Assembly (NCBI GenBank): GCA_946807835.1
Contig: OX327683.1
Span: 32,857,001-32,921,000, forward strand
Length of the DNA: 64,000 nucleotides
Origin: Ailanthus altissimus
Taxonomy: Eukaryota > Streptophyta > Magnoliopsida > Sapindales > Simaroubaceae
Direction: 5' to 3'
Shown: positions 1-12,911 of the stretch, in pieces
Position numbering within the stretch: position 1 is the stretch's first letter
Layout of the letters: each line of letters starts with the position of its first letter
Translations under genes and position numbers: made by a program
Notes under the pieces: generated by a model
Seen by the model: only the letters and a program-made list of their open reading frames with translations
Told to the model about the DNA's origin: nothing
Database searches by the model: none

Positions 1-2059
1 ATACATCATATATCACATAATGAGCCAAATGTCACTCGTAGGTGACATACCGTATGAAAGGAATAGTATAAGTGAGGTTTAAATTACATATATATAATGC
101 TCAAGCCCGAAGGTAAGAGCCAAACCCTCACCCTGATCATTTGTGAGTCCTCTCACATGCACCAATACGTCACTACACGAATGTGATGACTCAATCTTTT
201 TTTAGGTACCAATAGGATCCTCCCTACATATGGAACATATAACATATACCAATCCCGAAAGAAAGGCCACACATAAAGGTTCCATAAATCACATAAGATG
301 CCTACTAAGTCAACAGTGAGTTCAAGCATCCTCAAAACACAAAATTTTTCTCATAGACATATTACACTTCAAAGCTTTCTTTGTTAATCACATTTCATTT
401 TAAAAGTTCACTTTCAAAAACACATGTATGTCCATGCTCAATGTCAATGCTCACATTCATAAACATATGTCTTTCACATTTTATATCAAATACACTTTGG
501 CATAACATAAACATATTTCTAAGCACATTTACAAAATTATACATAGACAATTACTATGCTTATTGTGATTTCAGTAAAAGTCTAGTATACTTATCTCTTA
601 GCACTTTCAGCTATAAGGATTAAATCTCCTTAACCTATCAATAGAGATTAATCCTTTAATAAGCCTCACAATTCACACAAAATACTTTAAATAACTTACA
701 AAAATATACACAATGCATTTATCACATAAAATTGGTTTAAATACTTAGTTTCTCAAAATCTGTCATTCTGACCATTTACACTTAACAAAATTTTCTAATA
801 CCTCAAATGATGCCCAATTACTCCAAAATCAGAATACATCATTCTTGACTCATATATCCTTCTTATATATAAATATTATATCAAAATTCCTACACAATCC
901 ATTCCATACACACCATCAAATTCAAACTACTAACCTGACAGGATCAAGATATTTACTGAACAGTATTTAATCTCCTAATTTTATAAAATCATATACTAAT
1001 TCAAAAATTATAAAAATATCACCGAAATACTCTTGGCACATAACTAAATCCATAATAAATATTTTACTTCAAAATCACTGCCAAAAAATATTTTAAAACT
1101 ATTTTATTTCATAGCTTTAAAAAATCTGTTAATCAAATACTGCAATGAGCTGATACACTTTAGAAAATCATAACACTTCAACCACATTGATCTAAATTCT
1201 CAATTCTGAGTATATTATATTAAACATATAAAATTATCATATTCCATAAATTCGTAATTTTTAAAGATCATTCAGCAGGTCAAAAATTATTTTTCACTGT
1301 ATCATACTGTTCACACAAGAAATTTCTAGAATTTCAGGGTTATTTTAGTAAATTCACTAAAAATTCAATTTCTGTAATTTTCAATCGATTCAAAGTCTCA
1401 AATAATATTAAACATGTATAATTTCATATACTCAAAATTCAATACCAGAATCGAATCAAAACAATTTATAAAATTCCTGGATCATGAGACTATCAAGTAG
1501 AAATTCTGCAATTCATCATGATTTATCAAGCTATCTACATAGATCATCATCAATTCTCACAATATCTTACGAAACATACATCAAATACTCAATTATACAT
1601 ATTTCTAGAAATCAAAACTTAAAGGAATTAACTTAATTATCATCAATAAATTAAAAAATAGTTGTGATATACCTCTTAAAATCTAAAATTCAAATTTCTT
1701 CTTCTTTTTCTTCTTCTTCTTATCTTTCTCTCCCATTTCTTTCTCTCTTTTCTCACTCTAAAAGGGATAGCTCAACCCAAAAAAGTGAATTAGGGTTTCA
1801 AAAGTGTATTTTTATACTAAGAGGCTAATTTTTAGTATTTACGAATTTGCCCCCAAAACTTTCAAAGTATTATAATTTGGTCCCTAAAATAAAATTAAAG
1901 TCTTGCAATTAAACCCAATGCTAATAGTATGACCTTAACTTATACAAACACTACTAATAACAATACATAAATTAAGTATCACCCACATACAAATAAAATA
2001 CGTATATTTATACATATATAAATATTTATTGTTACCGGTTGTGGATACTGATTATTACA
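1..2059 (-). repeat. Large LTR, copy 1 (cut by window start)
   Basis: This block aligns along its whole length with 52.57-54.59 kb, with many substitutions and small indels. Copy 2 shows the element is a 2.8-kb LTR, so copy 1 is its right part. It ends in TTACA at 2059, matching the TACA end of copy 2. Read on the minus strand there is a TATAAAAATA box near 1810 followed by a purine-rich leader (1690-1760), so the LTR promoter probably fires leftwards. No primer-binding site or polypurine tract adjoins 2059, so this looks like another solo LTR or a truncated copy. The family is likely Ty3/gypsy by size, which is inference. The short open frames inside it are not genes. Confidence 0.75.
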
Positions 2060-2900
2060 TCATACAACAGAAACATAATTCTATTTCAACAATCACATAC
2101 TGAAATTAACTTTTATTATATTATTATAAATTGTACATTTAAAAATTATCGGTGCAATTTTAATTCTTTCGGATCTCACCCTAAAGTTTCTTCGCGAATA
2201 ATTCTAGGAGTTAATATTGATAGGATTAATTCACTATAATGGTAACCTTGATTTTGCAAGATTGTTGGTTAACTCTCAAGCCCGATATTACTTTCAATTT
2301 TTGGTCTTAAAGAAGCATGAAGAACTCTTCTTTCTTTTTTGCTTCTCATTGGCCAACTTTCACTCTCCAAAATGCAAACTATTTATATTTTATATAGTTT
2401 TACTTTTGTTTATGGCACATTTAAAAGCCAAATTTTATCAATTTTAAACTATGTTAATGCCACTTGTTATCCATTTACAGTTAACAATAATTATTTAGTT
2501 AATTAATAATAAATTTAACACTTAAACTTTGATAAGTGTGCGTCCCAAAAAATTCTGAAACAAATATTGCTTTTCAAAATTTTCTCAGAACAAACTGTTC
2601 AACATCTTCATATTATGAGCTCTCTAAGTTTACGCCTGTTTTTCTTATGAAACTTTTCCACAAGTTCGGGAATAATACCCTATACGTATGTTACGAATAT
2701 TATAAATCAGTATGTTGAACCATACAAGTTGAGGTTAAAGCATATTTTTATAGTTTCTCCATCACCTATATCTCAGAAGAGTATAGATATAGATCTTCAT
2801 CGTCAAATCTTTATTTGCTCAACCATAAACTTATCTCCAAATTTATATTTCGATAAAAAATATCTGTAAACACTTTTGTGACATTTTTTCTACCTTACGG
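2060..2900. other. Intergenic, no gene seen
   Basis: AT-rich sequence without coding signal. Short open frames at 2039-2718 have no recognisable domain and no plant gene structure. Confidence 0.5.
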
Positions 2901-2949
2901 AAACTTTTTTTCAGGATTAATGTTTATAGCTATAAGACTTTTTAAAATA

Positions 2950-3523
2950 TAATTTCGGAGTATCAGGATATACAACTCATTCATATGAGTTGACGCATCA
3001 TACATCAGACTCTATGAGCACGGACAGAGATATAAAACTCTGATCATAATTGTCTCTGCTCTCATGTCAACATAGAGCGTTGATTATATTGTTGACTAGC
3101 CAAGCTATGAACACACTCTATCATGTTCTCTCTTCTGGGTAGCTCATATGTTTATCTCTCTATTGTAACTATAACTAATTGAGCAAGCTTATTTATGAAC
3201 TGCTCTAAAGTGGATATATCAGGTTGTCTTTGTGTAAGTTGTATCTCAAGTTATGGCTCTAGCTGAGGTTGCATTTGCTCAACAATATGGTTAGATTGAG
3301 TTTGAGGTCTAGGTTTAAGGAGGACTAACTTAGCAACCTCCTCTCTAATAAGTTCTTCTATTCTCTTTGGTGCTAAAGGAGATTCTAGTTCAACTATAAG
3401 TTTCGTACAAGGTTAGCCACGTAGGCATGTTGAAAATCTATAAAATACTTTAAAATATCTCTAACATGCATGCATAATGTTATGCTCTATAGAATCTAAA
3501 ATCGTGCTTTGATACCAAACTGA
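2950..3523 (-). pseudogene. Ty3/gypsy gag relic with primer-binding site
   Basis: Read on the minus strand, 3240-3420 encodes an acidic/basic stretch containing APKRIEELIREEVAKL and then a QP-rich segment, interrupted by several stops down to about 3000. This is typical of the N-terminal gag region of plant Ty3/gypsy elements. At 3506-3517 the plus strand reads GCTTTGATACCA, the complement of a TGGTATCAAAGC primer-binding site (initiator Met tRNA type), and TGACAAGACTCC at 3521 looks like the adjoining LTR edge. The element therefore runs leftwards and is truncated and dead. No pol was found nearby. Confidence 0.55.
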
Positions 3524-6400
3524 CAAGACTCCACCCAAGCCCTTTTTAAAAATCAAGGCGGATCCTATGATAATATGTGACTAACATACTTTAAATTCAT
3601 TATATTTGATACAAATAAGGGTACGTGCCTCAATAGATATATATGCATACAAAAATATAACAACTTATGCAGTTATATGTGTCATGGGCTAACTTCAAAA
3701 TGTAAATACTATATCACACTGCATAAATTTTTATGACAATCTAACAAAACGACATATAACACACTTTAATAGGTTCAAATTTTAATATTTATTTTTAAAA
3801 TTTTATTTTATACTTGAAAATAATTTAAAAAATGAAAAATAAAAAAGACACCTCCCAACTAATTTGCAAAAACCCTCAGATGTCTTCTTCATCAATGCCT
3901 TCAACATCTTTCTCTTCTTCTTCTTCGAACTAGCTCCATTTGGCTCCACTTTTTCATAACAAACCCATTATCCCCATCATCCCTGTCTCCCGGGTGATTA
4001 TAAGTGTTGTTAACGTGTTAGGTTAGATTCCTGACTCCCTAGGTCGACTTGGTAAACTCTTGACGCTAAATAATTTAGTTAGGACTATTCTGAGTTCACT
4101 CATTGAGTTGACCACAATGGTTCAAATTGAGTTGTACAATAACTCGTTGACTAGGGATTTAATTTGTTGGATGTATTGTTTAAATTGACCAAGTCGAGAC
4201 TCCTCGATGCGTCAATAAATGAGTAACTAGGCCTATTCTGACTTAGTTGTACTTGATTGCCACTCAAAAGTCCCAACCTATGAAATTCATTTTGAAGGGA
4301 ACTTCCCAGTTATTTGAATACTTTCTATTGGCTATCTATACCATAATTCCACTTTTGTAAGATATGGGGAACTCTTATCGTTTCAGGAGCATGTTTAATG
4401 CTTATGATTTCTAATACTATTTCTATTTCATGAATTCTTACTTGTTACTGGTTTTTCTCCGCTCCAAATACACTTCAATATCTTTTATCTTCATCAATAC
4501 GTGATTCTCTTGAACCACATAATACCTCCTCTATATGCCCTCACACTCTTATGATTTTTTTCTAACTTACAATCTGTTATGCTTTAAAATAAATTATTAT
4601 TAAGCCATGAGAGGTGAGAGAATTCTTTTATGAGTAATTTTTATAGAGTAGAAATTTCAATCATTTTTATCATGCAATAATTAGCAGCATAATTTTATTT
4701 AAATTATGATTAACATATTTTATGTTTTTTTTAATATATTCATCCAATTATTAATTAGTAGACGGTTTTAAGTGAGAATTGTCTACTTTTGGAAAACTTT
4801 CTTCATGTTATACTAGATTCACCAATTAAAGTTAAACTAAAATTCTATATAAAATAATACTCTGATGAGTGCAATGGTGTTGAGAGCTTAATTAAAAAAA
4901 AAGGTAATGTTATATATTTTAAACTAATATTTCAATATTTTTATTTCAAATGATGTCCTATAGTAAATATTAATCATTTATAGAATAATTAATTATATAT
5001 TTTTACCATTTAATAAATAAGTGATAATTATTTATAATAAAATAGTTAAAATACTAACTTAAGACCTGTAGCATTATTGTGTTAATAATTTTTTTTTGTT
5101 GTTGCATAAGAAAATAATGTCAGAGAAAATCAGTAGTTAAGTAAAGAAAAAAAGAAAGAACTATATGTAAAGAAATCAACTTGCAATTGAACATGACAAC
5201 ATAAGTTTATTTATACAATAAAAAGAACTCTAAAATTATGATAAATTTTGTGCAAAAAGAGTTTAATAGTTGAAAATAATAAGAATTCTTCTTGTCTCGT
5301 GATGATTATAGATATATGAAAGAAAAGATGAAAAAAAAATGAAGTTAAAACAGGAGAAGATAGTTTGAGAGTAAATTTGAAATTTCAGTGGGTATACGAA
5401 GTAAAGTTTTATATTTTAAGTTTAATAAAAGAGTGTTTTATATAATTAATTGTTCAAATATATGTATATATATATTTAATATTATAAAAATCTACTATTT
5501 ATAATAAAAAATTTATTAAAACGTATAATAATAATATCTGTTACGTAAATCATAAATTTAAAATTAAAAAAAAAACCAAATTTATTATATTAAAAATAAA
5601 ATATTTACCCCTGTTCATATAGGGGCGGTGACTGTCGTTGGCCCAATTTGTAAGGTGCTGCAGTGTATTATCGCATAGTTCTTTTATTATATCATATTAA
5701 AATATGTAACCAAAAACTCAAAATATGTAATTAAACAAATTGAAACGTCTGACATAAAAGTTGAAACGTAATTTGAGAGGATTATATGATGAAGTAGATG
5801 TATTAACCATATCTTAGAAGTCTCGATGGTCAATCTATTTCAATAAATAAATAAAAAAACCCCATGGTCAGCCAATTACACAAGTCAACCTGGTCGACTA
5901 CCCAAGTCAACTTGCCAACTACTGTCGTCAACTTTTCTGTATGATTTCTACAGATAGAAGGTCAAAATACCCTATTGGTCCAATTTAGCTGGAAGCTCAA
6001 GACAAAAATCACCCACTAATTTCCAACATAAAAATGTTTTTAACGAGTAGAAGCATTGAAAACTTGGGACATATTGTGAAGAAGCAAAACAAGTATTTGC
6101 TTCCCCACCCCATCACCTACTACTCCCCTGTACAAAAATTTTCTATATATCATTTTACAAAATCCAACAAAAGCAAACAGGCCGTATCCTGGAACAGGTT
6201 TAAAAGTCAGGAGTCAAATGAGCAATCAAAAACTTGGTAAAGATTTGATGGACACATACTAACTGTATTTTAATTAACATTGATGAGCTGAAGTTGCAAA
6301 TAATATATATAGAAATGATTCAAATATGGTGACAGGGAAGCAAAGCAAATTCTGATGATAACAACACTAGTGTCATATTTGGTGACAGAGTACTCTGTCT
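3524..6400. other. Intergenic, LTR remnant and AT-rich DNA
   Basis: The first 200 bp are probably the LTR of the gypsy relic. Positions 3755-3850 resemble 59090-59160 inside the Mutator-like element, suggesting a fragment of the same repeat family. Around 4900-5085 a weak inverted repeat (GTAATGTTA start, TAGCATTA end) suggests a MITE. No gene was recognised. Confidence 0.4.
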
Positions 6401-6408
6401 CTGCGGAC

Positions 6409-6416
6409 TATAAAAG
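6409..6416 (+). promoter_or_regulatory. TATA box of the LRR kinase remnant
   Basis: TATAAAAG lies 49-56 bp before the ATG at 6465, the usual place for a plant core promoter. The promoter therefore may survive although the coding region is rearranged. Confidence 0.45.
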
Positions 6417-6464
6417 ACTACAAACTGCTACCAAATTTGTCAGTTGGAAGTCAAATAACCAACA

Positions 6465-7422
6465 ATGTCACTAACCAGAAAGATTTCTCTGGTTCTGTTT
6501 CATCTTTTTCTGCTCTCATTACTTCCATTGAAGATCTCATCTTCACCCAGAACACAAGCAGAAGCTCTCATCAGATGGAAGAATAGCTTCATTTCTTCAC
6601 TATCATCTCTGGTTTCATGGTCACTCAACAACCTCCGCAACTGGACTTCCGTTGTTTGCGACTCCAATGGAATAGTTTCCGAAATAAACCTCCCTAATGC
6701 AAACATCTCCGGAACACTCGCAGAATTCAACTTCACTGAATTTGCAACTATCACTCGCCTCGACCTCAGCACCAATAACATTCAAGGGCCAATACCATCT
6801 GTCATTGGTAGCCTCTCCAACCTTACTTTCTTAAACTTCAGAAGCAACCTTTTTGCAGGCAACATACCTTCGGAGATAGGGCAGCTATCGGCGCTGCAGT
6901 ATCTTAATTTCTACGACAACAATCTCAATGGTACCATCCCTTATCAGCTTAGTAATCTTCAGAAGGTACGGTTCTTAGACCTTGGGGGAAACTACCTAAA
7001 AACCCCTGACTGGTCCAAGTTTTCCATTCACAATGCGTGTTACAGATAAATGTGATGTTTATAGCTTTGGAATGGTGACGCTTGAGATTATGATGGGAAG
7101 GCACCCAGTGGAACTCCTAAGTTCCCTATCTTTATCAGAGACATCAACGTCAGACAATCAAGAACTGTTTGTCAAGGATGTGCTAGATCAAAGGCTCCCA
7201 CTTCCCAATGGCAAATTAGCAAAAGCAGTGGTGTTCATGATTACCGTAGCCTTAGCATGCACTCGACCCACTCCAGAGCAACGACCTAATATGCTGTTTG
7301 TGGCCCAAGAATTATCAGCAAAATCTCAGGCTTACCTCCTCGACTCTGAGCCGCTGGGCACGATAACCCTCAGTAAGCTAACTAACTTTAAAATAATAAA
7401 ACATGGTAGAACAAGTGGATGA
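6465..7422 (+). pseudogene. LRR receptor-like kinase (MIK2-like) with internal deletion
   Basis: The first 185 codons (6465-7020) give a signal peptide (residues about 1-26), an LRR N-terminal cap and about three LRRs of the LxxLxLSxNxxxGxIP type. They then break off. From about 7027 the sequence jumps to kinase subdomains IX-XI ([10 protein letters not shown], then the conserved R of EQRPNM) and the typical [14 protein letters not shown] tail. The two parts are in different frames, so translation from 6465 ends at 7049 soon after the junction. The remaining LRRs, the membrane helix and the kinase N-lobe with its catalytic loop are missing, roughly 2 kb of an intact gene. The cap motif reads LRNWTSVVC where relatives have CNW, so the first cap cysteine is lost. 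At best it yields a secreted LRR fragment of about 194 aa. Confidence 0.85.
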
Positions 7423-7429
7423 ATTGTGA

Positions 7430-10200
7430 TTTGGGGCCTGCACCGCTACTGCCAATGAAATCCTAGTGCTTAACCAAATAAGCTAAGTCTTGCCTGCAAG
7501 TGTTTTGTCAATTCTTGTCGTCTCATAGTGCCTATACAATAAGAAATTTACGTATTAATAACCTAGTCCCCTAGTTGTGTAAAATCCTTTTGCTTTTTAC
7601 ATCAGTGATGTATTAATCTTCAGTTCAGTTGCTCTAAACTTCAACTACATAAGTTTTGTACTTTTCTTCACATTCATTTAATACTTGAGAGCATTCCGAC
7701 GGGTGTTCCAAGTCAATCTCATTATTTAATCATCAAAATCATATTGAACGGTAAGTGTATCACCCCAATTCTTCCCGTGCAATCCATACAATCCATAAAT
7801 AGATAAACAGATTCACTACTTCCAGTCTTTTTTTTAAGCCCATGTCAGCCAATTAAAAATCTAGCTCAATAATTGATTAAAAAAAAAAAATCTAGCTCAA
7901 TAAAGAATAATGGTTTTAGTTTTTTTTTTCTTAAAATAAAAGAATTCAGGTTTCTTAAGAGTGAGTGTTGAAATTATTCTTTTAAAATTAAATTATATTA
8001 AATTATGTAAAAGAATCAAATCGTGCCAAATTAAATTGATCCGATACCATTCGACTTAATCTGGACAAAGACTTAATATGTAATGAAAAATTACTTATAT
8101 ATAACTTATGATTTCATTAAATTTGAAAAAAATATTATTTTAATATTTAATTTTATGAATATATACTAATTTAATTCTCACTTGTTTAATATATACAATG
8201 TTAGTTTTTGTAGAAACAACAATAATAATTATTTAGGGACAAAAATAATAATAATAAATTATCAAAATTGTTAATACATGAACTAACATAATATTTATTA
8301 AAAAAATATAAAAATTAAATTAATATATATTCATAAAACTAAAAACTAAAATGACATTTTCCTATTAAATTTTAACAATGAATAGAAGAAGCTTTTATTT
8401 TTGTGTAATACGGTGATAAAGCACGATTTGAACTAAAATTTTACATTCAACTTCATTAGTCACATATATTAATAGAAAGTGAAAACTTAAATAAAGGATG
8501 AATCCTAATAAATTACGATGCAAAAAATCAGGAGTCAAAATAATAATTATACAAAAGAAAAAGCTTGGGGAAGGTTCGATGACAACGGAAAATCAACCGT
8601 AATTTGAGGCTTAAATTTTTTTTAACAATGAATATATAAAAAGAAGAATTTATATATGCTTCAAATATTGTGATGAAACACTACTAAAACTGAAAGCTTG
8701 CTTCCATTTTCCATTACCACACAGAAAGCCCTCGCCTAATCCCCTTCACCGAATTCTTTTTTATAATCATTTTATACAAAAACCAAAAAAAAAAAAAACG
8801 AAACAAAACAAAACAAAAAGCAGCGTCCTTGATGAAGACTTCACCAAGTAGGAGTCAAGTGAAAAAGCTTGGTGAAGAATTCATGACCATAGACTAGCAG
8901 TATTTAATTAGATTAATGAACACAAGATTCAATGTATATCGACGACCGTTAAATTAAATCAAATTTATTTAATATATATTTAAATTATTTTATTTGAGTT
9001 GGTTTTTAAATATTAGTAAATTAATAGTTTTTGATAAGGTCTAAATTATAAAATGTTTAAGAATATAAGTTCAACAAAAACTTAGATATCACTTATTATA
9101 TAAAAAAGTTAAAAAAATTATAATATAGAGAAATTATGTAAAAAGTCACCTAAAAAATATTTAAAGTGTTTTTTTTATTAATATTTTAAAATTATAATAA
9201 ATTATTTTCTTATCAATAAAAATAACCCTAATTAAGTTAAACCATATTAACTTTCTTATGGTCTTTGTGTATAGCCACCAAATTAAGTATAATTTGTACC
9301 AGATAATTATAGTATGCCACCTATTCAAAAGTTAAGTGGAAATAGACTTTAAATCAAATTCGCACTCTTTTATTAGAATTTGAATTAAATTCATGCATGA
9401 CTAGTTTAAAAAAGACTAAAATTCATACCCTATAATGAATAATTGTTCATGAATTATAGATTCACATTGATCTATTCATTGATTAAACCATCCGTTCGTA
9501 CACATAACAAATATCATGATCATGTTTATCTTTATTAATACTCATCAACACATAATACCATTTTTTTTAGATTAACACTAACTTGACCATCGGAGTATTT
9601 TTTTTATGGAAAGACTTTTCATCAATTGGAAGAGCATGTAAGGATAATTAGATGATTGATCGGTTCTAAACTAGAAAACTCCAATGGTACCATCTATGGA
9701 GACATTTTTACTAAAAAAAAAGGACCACTTATAAAAAAAGAACAAATAAAAAAAAATTTTAAAAAAAGAAAAGAAATAAAAACTATTTCAAATTTAAAAA
9801 AAGAAGAATAAAACAAAAAAAAATCACAAAAAGAAGAGAAACTCTAGTCGCCACAGGCCACTGCCTATCATAGTTTGTCGTTACTCTAGTTGCTATTTAC
9901 TATCGATTAACACTCTGGTCAACTTAAAAATAGCCAGCCAACCGAACTGAAAAGAGTCAATCAACACTTAAGTCAATCTCACAGGCATAATGTTGTGTAC
10001 TATTGCTATCCGTTGTTTCATTATTCATGAACACTTTACTAATGCCGACCATTGTTTCATTATTCATGAACACAAGTAGATGGTGATTTGTTGACTTCAC
10101 TAGTGGCTATAATGTTGTGTGTACTATTGTTGGCTACAACGATTGGTAGTTGGAGGCACCGGACAACCAATAATAGTACACATAACAAATACCTTTGTTT
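7430..10200. other. Intergenic AT-rich DNA
   Basis: Long A- and T-runs and no coding signal. A 25-bp phrase containing CATTGTTTCATTATTCATGA occurs twice (about 10010-10035 and 10047-10072), a short direct duplication. Confidence 0.5.
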
Positions 10201-11150
10201 ATAGAAAAATAAGTTTTTTAGACCTATTACCTTAGAGATATGTGTGAAAAGTATGGTTCCTAAAGTAATTAAGCAGTATTTAGAAGGGCATTTTAGAGTT
10301 TGGTTATGTAATATTTACCTTAGTGCTAAACGTTCGAATGTGTATATATTTGTGGTATTCTCTTGGTTTAATAATTCATTCAAGACTTGTATTTTGTTTC
10401 AGTGTGGCTCTGTATTTTTGTTTGTCTTCTTTTGAGAGTATAAGCCAGGGTTCTGTAATTCATCTCTTCCATTACTAAGTTCGAGTCCTATAAATGGAGT
10501 CTTGAGTGTATCCATAGTATTAGGGTTGTAATTGTTTGCTGATTTAGTGCAAAAAGAGCTTCCATTATTGAGCTAGAGTGAATGTAGTCTACATTGAGAA
10601 GCTAGACTACTATAAATCTCAAATGTCTTGTGTTTGCATGTGTTTCTATGTTCTTAAATCTTGTTTTTGTAAAATTTGAGTCTTATGTTAAGATTACAAC
10701 AATGGTATCAGAGCTAGGTTGGGTATTTTAGATTGAAGACTCAATTTATTTCTAGGGTTCAAGAATCAAATTTGTGACTCATGAGTTCGACTCGATTTGA
10801 GGTGGAATGGTTTGATGGACAATGAGATTTCAACTTATGGTAGAAGAAGATGAGAGCGCTTCTTGTACAACAAAAAGTTTCAAAAGCCTTGGTCGATCCA
10901 AAAGATCCTCCATTAACCATGACTTCTAAGCAGAGGTTAAAAATGGATGAGGCGACCTTCAACACGATTATTCTCCAACTTATAAATAACGTGCTGAGAT
11001 AAGTAAATAAAGAGACTACAACTGTTAATCTTTAAAATAAACTCAAAGCCCTTTATAGTCTTGAGGTCATAAATAACATGGCCAAAATAGATAAGGTGTG
11101 GGTTAGGTGCCAAAAAATCTACATTGTCTGGTTAGAAAAAGTTTATGAGT
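10200..11150 (+). pseudogene. Ty1/copia 5' fragment (LTR, PBS, gag)
   Basis: An LTR-like stretch ends TTACAACA at about 10703 and is followed at once by ATGGTATCAGAGC (from about 10703), the initiator-Met primer-binding site. From about 10780 the plus strand encodes a copia gag start (STRFEVEWFDG, then VSKALVDP and NTIILQL) with in-frame stops. It resembles the gag of the larger copia element at 56.8-57.1 kb, so both belong to related lineages. The copy ends near 11150 in a short TA repeat; pol is absent. The left LTR edge could not be fixed. Confidence 0.7.
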
Positions 11151-11387
11151 TACATTATATATATATAGCTTGTTTTAGATCTCGAGTCGTTTCAATTGAT
11201 AAATATATATTAAAAAATTTATTTCTATTAAAAATTAACGAATTGGAGTAAAAATATGTATTTTAGATCTAATTTAAATAAATTTATTAATTAAACTAAT
11301 TTTTTAGGATAAAGTTATCCTTATCCCTTGCAAATATGATAAACTTTCATTCACAATTTGCTTAATGAATTGAAGTTTAGAATTGAC

Positions 11388-12608
11388 TATAACACTTATC
11401 CCAACAACTAAATAGATATTATTAGCTACAACTAAGTAGATACTATCTGTTTTGGACTTCATACATATGTCATTCACCCCCACATATTTGCTTTTATGCT
11501 TCATGCAAGCATCCTTCACCCTATTTGTTTGCTTTTGGTTGTTTTTGAACTTTATACAAATATTCTTCACTTAAAATGCATCAACTTAATTAAAAGGACA
11601 CAAGTCTTATTAGTTATCTCATGTTCATCTTTACGAGCAATGTGAAATGTGACAATCTATCATCTTTTAAAACCTCGTATTCTTTTAAGAGTCAGCCAAT
11701 TTGCATATTGGTTCGTGAGCTCACTCTAAACTATCTATAACATTTGGGCCTAATAACCAAGCAATATTTTCTACTTTAGGTTTCACACACGTATTTTTCA
11801 CTCCCACAAATTTGTATGATTTACTTTTAAGTTTTATGCAAGTATCCTTCACAAAAAAATGTGATTACTATTTAGTTAAGAGGACTCAAATATTATAAGT
11901 TAACCTAAGTTTATCTTCATAAGCGATGTGAGATGTAACAATCTACTATTCTATAGGACCTCACATTCTCACGAGGGTCAACCAATTTGCACATTAAGTC
12001 GCGAACCTGCTCTGATACCATTTGTAATACTTGAGCCCAACAACCAAGTAGATATTGTCCACTTTAGATTTTACACACCGTCATTCACTCTCACAAATTT
12101 GCATGATTTGCTTTTGAATTTCACACAAGCGTTCTTTACTCAAAACGCGTCTAGTACGTAATTAAAATACCCAAGCCTTATAAGCTATCATGGGTTCATC
12201 TTCACAAGTGATGTAGAGATGTGACAATCACCTTTCTTTATTACTTCGTGTCCTCGTGAGAGTCATCCAATCTGTACATCAAGTTGGAGCTCAGGTTTTT
12301 TTACCCCAAAATACGTCTAGTACTTAATTAAGGGAACCAAGCCTTATAAATTATCAAAAGTTCATCTTCACAAGTGATGCAAAGCTGTGACAATTACCTT
12401 TCTTGATTACTCAACAACTAAATAAATATTATCTATTTTAACCACTTAAATACAATTTATAATAGACATACTCAATAATCAAACACATATTATTTATTTG
12501 AGTTTCACGCTAACATTTTTCACTCAAAACGCTTTTATTTAATTAAAAAAACTTAGATTTTGTAAGCTATCCAAAATTCATCTTCATAAGTGATATAAGA
12601 TGTGATAT
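11388..12608 (-). mobile_element. Tandem TRIM-like retrotransposon chain
   Basis: A unit of about 200 bp recurs at 11388-11654, 11736-11940 and 12023-12226, with truncated copies at about 12298-12392 and 12413-12608. Each full copy starts TRTAAYAYTTG.GCC (or close) and ends in GATGTRACA or TGTGACA. Between them sit near-identical 81-82-bp spacers (11655-11735 and 11941-12022). The second spacer ends GCTCTGATACCA (12009-12020), the complement of a Met-tRNA primer-binding site, 2 bp from the next LTR. LTR about 200 bp, internal region about 80 bp with a PBS and no coding: this is the TRIM plan, in a chain with shared LTRs, reading leftwards. The outer copies are degenerate. Confidence 0.7.
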
Positions 12609-12911
12609 TAGCATCTAAAATTAGACTCCATAGTAGGACGAGAACTATAAACTTAATTTAAAATGTTCTCAAATTAACTCATAGCTCTTCAGATCACAGA
12701 AAAAAGTGTTTCTTATTTCTTTCAAAGTGTGCATGATGCCATGGCACCTTTTCACACAAAACCAATAGAACATAGGGACTATAACCTATATACGCTAATC
12801 ACTCTCTTCACAAAATTCAAAAGATTCGAGAGAAATGTCCAAGCGAAAGCTGCATAAGTCTGAATAGAGAATCATGCCAGAGACAAGAAAGCTCGAGAAT
12901 TGGAAGCAGGA

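Noticed and set aside
6500..6781. 93-codon open frame antisense to the LRR kinase remnant
   Set aside because: Shadow of the LRR coding strand; no domain and no separate signals.
9720..9840. Purine-rich tract as a polypurine tract or SINE tail
   Set aside because: No flanking duplication or adjoining element could be found.
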